A model generated the notes under the pieces. The model worked only from the letters and a program-made list of their open reading frames with translations. It made no database searches and was not told where the DNA came from. DNA of 24,933 nt from contig DAOUYM010000004.1 of NCBI GenBank assembly GCA_030666115.1, forward strand, positions 1 through 24,933, read 5' to 3'. This DNA is from Candidatus Aenigmatarchaeota archaeon (GTDB lineage Archaea > Aenigmatarchaeota > Aenigmatarchaeia > QMZP01). The translations under genes and the position numbers were made by a program. Of the stretch, positions 22,680-24,933 are shown in pieces (position 1 is the stretch's first letter; every line of letters starts with the position of its first letter).

Positions 22680-23990
22680 TTAACCAACTATTTCAACTTC
22701 CCTTCCTGTTTCCTTTAGAATAAGTTTTTCGAGATCCTTTACCTTGGAATGCATCTCCTCTTTGAGTTTCTCCTGTTCCCTGGAGACATCCTTCAGTTCC
22801 TTCTCCATATCGGTTGTGTATCTGGAGTACTTCTCAACGTCGCTCTCCAGTTCATCCTTCTTCTTCACTATCACAGATGATTCCCTGATCCTTTTTTCAG
22901 TGTTTTCTCTCTTCTGGACAAGATCATTGTACTTCTTCTTTATCTCGGGTATTTCCCTGACCATCTTCTCCAGCAGGACATCCATCCTTTCCCTCTCCTT
23001 GTCTTTTAGTTCGATCTTGTTGTCATGAAACATCTTGTTCATGGTGAAAAGGAAACTCCTCAGAGAGTCCTCACCGTTCTTGGTCTTTATTGATCCGAAC
23101 GGATCCTGGATGAACCCCTTAAGGAAGCCCTTATGATTGAACATTATATCGTGTTTTCTTAGTGTGTGCTCAAGTTTCTTTAACGGTCTCTTCATTGGAG
23201 ACAGTTCATTGGTGAGGTCAGATTCGATCTTCATTATGTCATTCTTGATGTCCTTGATCTCCTTCTCCATCGAATTGAAGCTCTTCCAGTCGTTTCCCTT
23301 AAGCAGTTCCAGGTACTCGGACTCCTTGTCCTGCTTCTTCTTTTTGAGTTCAATCATGTCATTCTTGATATCATTCTTTCTCTTTTCAAGGGACTTCATC
23401 TCATCGAAACCAGAAACCTGATAACCTGTTTTTTTCTTTATGCTCTCCAGCAACCTTAAAGTGACTTCTTCATCAAGCCACGTTTTGAGTGAGTCTATAC
23501 TGCCATTGACCTCTTTCATGCTCGATTTTATTGGTTCGGATTCCTTCTTGAAATATCTGGACATCAGAACCGCCTGCTTGGGTGTGGTTTTCTTGAGGGT
23601 CTCTATTGTTTTTGTCACTTCTGTAACAAAATCATTCAATCCGGAATAACTCATTCCAGTCTCTCTTGAAACCTTCTCGATGTTCGTTATTATTGGGTAG
23701 GCCTTCTTCACGTAGCTGTCCTTTATCATGTTGGCTGCGGCATGTACCCTTTCTCTGCCACTGAACCTTGCAGATTCAAGTGAGACGAAGGAGTTTCTAA
23801 GATTGGAAATGGAGTCCGTAACATTCTGGAAGAGTTCGCCTCCACGTGATTTTGATTTATCAATATCTTTACTGAAGTTGTCTTCGAACCATGTGCCCAG
23901 GTCTTTTAGTTTGAGACTTACACTCTCCTCTGATTTTGGTTCGAGCACCTCTGGTTTTTTCTCCTTCCTGAACAGACCTAAAAAACCCAT
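22680..23990 (-). CDS. Long coiled-coil protein of unknown function
   Basis: A 436-residue highly charged protein with no signal peptide. The first residues, MGFLGLFRKEKKPE, form a short amphipathic basic segment that could peel onto a membrane. A helical domain (about 25-200) with RGGELFQNVTDSI and SVSLKLKDL is followed by a long coiled coil (about 205-265) and, after a loop around 280-330 (KGFLKGFIQDPFGSI), a second coiled coil (about 335-430) rich in E/K heptads. There is no Walker motif, so this is not an SMC or SbcC ATPase although the coils are similar. It could be a scaffold at the cell envelope or chromosome. It is divergent from iorA and 35 bases upstream of the lipoprotein gene. Confidence 0.78.
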   Translation of the reverse strand: MGFLGLFRKEKKPEVLEPKSEESVSLKLKDLGTWFEDNFSKDIDKSKSRGGELFQNVTDSISNLRNSFVSLESARFSGRERVHAAANMIKDSYVKKAYPIITNIEKVSRETGMSYSGLNDFVTEVTKTIETLKKTTPKQAVLMSRYFKKESEPIKSSMKEVNGSIDSLKTWLDEEVTLRLLESIKKKTGYQVSGFDEMKSLEKRKNDIKNDMIELKKKKQDKESEYLELLKGNDWKSFNSMEKEIKDIKNDIMKIESDLTNELSPMKRPLKKLEHTLRKHDIMFNHKGFLKGFIQDPFGSIKTKNGEDSLRSFLFTMNKMFHDNKIELKDKERERMDVLLEKMVREIPEIKKKYNDLVQKRENTEKRIRESSVIVKKKDELESDVEKYSRYTTDMEKELKDVSREQEKLKEEMHSKVKDLEKLILKETGREVEIVG

Positions 23991-24024
23991 ACTTAGAATT
24001 AAGACATTAAATTTATAACCTTAT

Positions 24025-24054
24025 GGCAAACCATTCGCTTCTGGTGGGTTTGCC
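24025..24054. repeat. Inverted repeat 1 between divergent genes
   Basis: GGCAAACC (24025-24032) and GGTTTGCC (24047-24054) are perfect inverted repeats separated by 14 bases. They lie between the start of the coiled-coil gene (minus, 23990) and the iorA promoter (plus). Confidence 0.65.
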
Positions 24055-24058
24055 AGCT

Positions 24059-24090
24059 GTAAACAACTGGAAATTGTTAGGGTTGTTTAC
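24059..24090. repeat. Inverted repeat 2 between divergent genes
   Basis: GTAAACAAC (24059-24067) and GTTGTTTAC (24082-24090) are perfect 9-bp inverted repeats, again separated by exactly 14 bases, starting four bases after inverted repeat 1 and ending just before the iorA TATA-like box. The equal loop size and position suggest regulator sites. Confidence 0.65.
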
Positions 24091-24091
24091 A

Positions 24092-24099
24092 TTAATATA
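24092..24099 (+). promoter_or_regulatory. Candidate TATA box for iorA
   Basis: TTAATATA has its centre about 35 bases before the iorA ATG, directly downstream of the two inverted repeats. The predicted leader is about ten bases and has only a weak ribosome binding site (TTGAGATAAA). Confidence 0.45.
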
Positions 24100-24130
24100 G
24101 GCATTCGGACAAATGATAAATTGAGATAAA

Positions 24131-24933
24131 ATGTCGAGTCCCGAGGTTCTGGAAAAGGAAGGGAAAAAAGTTGTCCTTCTGGGAAACGAGGCGATTGCCA
24201 GGGGCGCTCTGGAAGCCGGTGTCGGCCTGTCCGCATGCTATCCAGGAACACCGAGCTCTGAGGTTGGAATGACGCTCGCTGCTGTTGCCAAGAAGATGGG
24301 ATTCTACTTCGAATGGAGCACCAACGAGAAGGTCGCATTCGAGACTTGCGCTGGTGCATCCTATTCCGGCGTCAGAACAATAACAGCAATGAAGCACTTC
24401 GGTGTAAATGTTGCCAGTGACTCCATATTTCCTGTTGTGTTTACAGGAGTGAAGGGGGGTCTGGTCATCATGGTTGCTGATGATCCATATGGACACAGTT
24501 CAGCCCAGTCAGAACAGGATTCAAGATTCTTCTCAAGAATGGGAAAGCTCCCATGCATCGAGCCAGCTAATGCACAGGAAGCCAAGGACTTTACCAAGAT
24601 CGCCTTTGAGATGTCAGAGAAATACGAGACTCCTGTCATCCTTAGGACCACGACCCTGATCTCGCATGCTGCAGGTACTGTTAAGCTTGGGAGGATAAAG
24701 AAGCCCAAGACCAGGGGCAAGTTCGTGAAGGATTATAAAAGGTTTTACAGCGTCCGCCCAGAGCTCCAGAAGATGCACGACAGGGTCAACAAGAGGATTG
24801 ATGGGATCGAGAAAGAGTACGGGAAGCTCAATAAAATCGAGGGGAGCGGCAGTACAGGGATAATAACCAGCGGCGTATCCTACCAGTACATAAAGGAACT
24901 GGGAAAGCTTCCCGGAGTTAAGATTGGGAAGCT
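24131..24933 (+). CDS. iorA: Indolepyruvate ferredoxin oxidoreductase subunit alpha, N-terminal part (runs off the window)
   Basis: The first 267 codons of a plus-strand gene that is still open at the window end. The protein makes the large subunit of the thiamine-diphosphate enzyme that oxidatively decarboxylates aryl pyruvates from aromatic amino acids to aryl-CoA with ferredoxin as acceptor, together with IorB. The N-terminal domain has the family's pattern: KKVVLLGNEAIARGALEAG, then ACYPGTPSSEV, an ITAMKHFGVNVASDS loop and VIMVADDPYGHSSAQSEQD, corresponding to the pyrimidine-binding (PP) domain of 2-oxoacid:ferredoxin oxidoreductases. The C-terminal ferredoxin-like clusters lie beyond the window. 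The ATG at 24131 is the first in frame and matches the usual N-terminus. iorB is not seen here. Confidence 0.92.
   Translation, partial: MSSPEVLEKEGKKVVLLGNEAIARGALEAGVGLSACYPGTPSSEVGMTLAAVAKKMGFYFEWSTNEKVAFETCAGASYSGVRTITAMKHFGVNVASDSIFPVVFTGVKGGLVIMVADDPYGHSSAQSEQDSRFFSRMGKLPCIEPANAQEAKDFTKIAFEMSEKYETPVILRTTTLISHAAGTVKLGRIKKPKTRGKFVKDYKRFYSVRPELQKMHDRVNKRIDGIEKEYGKLNKIEGSGSTGIITSGVSYQYIKELGKLPGVKIGK

Noticed and set aside
22680..23990. SbcC/SMC-type ATPase
   Set aside because: The protein is coiled-coil rich but has no Walker A or ABC signature motif.
24025..24090. A CRISPR leader or transcription terminator
   Set aside because: There are only two different inverted repeats, no repeat-spacer pattern and no T run; the position between divergent genes points to regulation.

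Overview
The window comes from an archaeon. It carries eL21, RpoF (Rpb4-like) and DUF655 in the usual archaeal order, a group II chaperonin (thermosome), a FlaI/TadA-family ATPase with class III-signal pilins, a PGF-pre-PGF surface protein, and a tRNA with bulge-helix-bulge introns. Small Cys-rich surface modules, many coiled-coil proteins of unknown function and heavy use of AUA codons recall DPANN-type genomes (Woesearchaeota or Aenigmarchaeota-like). I cannot fix the lineage from this window alone.

Layout. 1-4850 (+): the 3' end of a probable GNAT acetyltransferase gene, two pilin-like genes, a secretion/pilus ATPase and two single-domain FlaJ/TadC-type membrane proteins, together a compact archaeal type IV pilus or Tad-like assembly locus. 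4916-5569 (+): an integral-membrane CTP-dependent polyprenol/diacylglycerol kinase-like protein. 5609-8443 (-): a thermosome gene, then a separately promoted unit of a coiled-coil protein, a small two-helix membrane protein and a third pilin. 8634-17808 (-): a tight three-gene surface operon encoding (in transcription order) a dockerin-bearing Cys-rich protein, an 83-residue single-pass membrane protein and a giant protease in which a metzincin (M11-like) domain is nested inside a subtilisin (S8) domain. The two large proteins end in a homologous helical domain. 17947-18110 (+): tRNA-Ile(UAU) with two introns. 18148-19836 (-): a PGF-pre-PGF surface protein, bounded by the tRNA 3' end and by a degenerate copy of that 3' end. 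19952-21654 (-): eL21, RpoF, DUF655 and a CBS-pair protein in one housekeeping operon. 21799-23990 (-): a Cys-repeat lipoprotein and a long coiled-coil protein. 24131 to the window end (+): the start of indolepyruvate ferredoxin oxidoreductase subunit alpha.

How it works together. The left part builds a pilus. The centre is an accessory cell-surface island of about 11 kb (8634 to about 19930) between conserved housekeeping genes. I propose that the three-gene operon makes a membrane-tethered extracellular proteolytic complex: the small membrane protein could be the anchor, the shared C-terminal helical domain the docking device and the dockerin a second docking handle. This is inference, because no cohesin partner is visible. 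The most distinctive signals are the nested dual protease, the shared C-terminal domain and the doubly interrupted tRNA-Ile(UAU).
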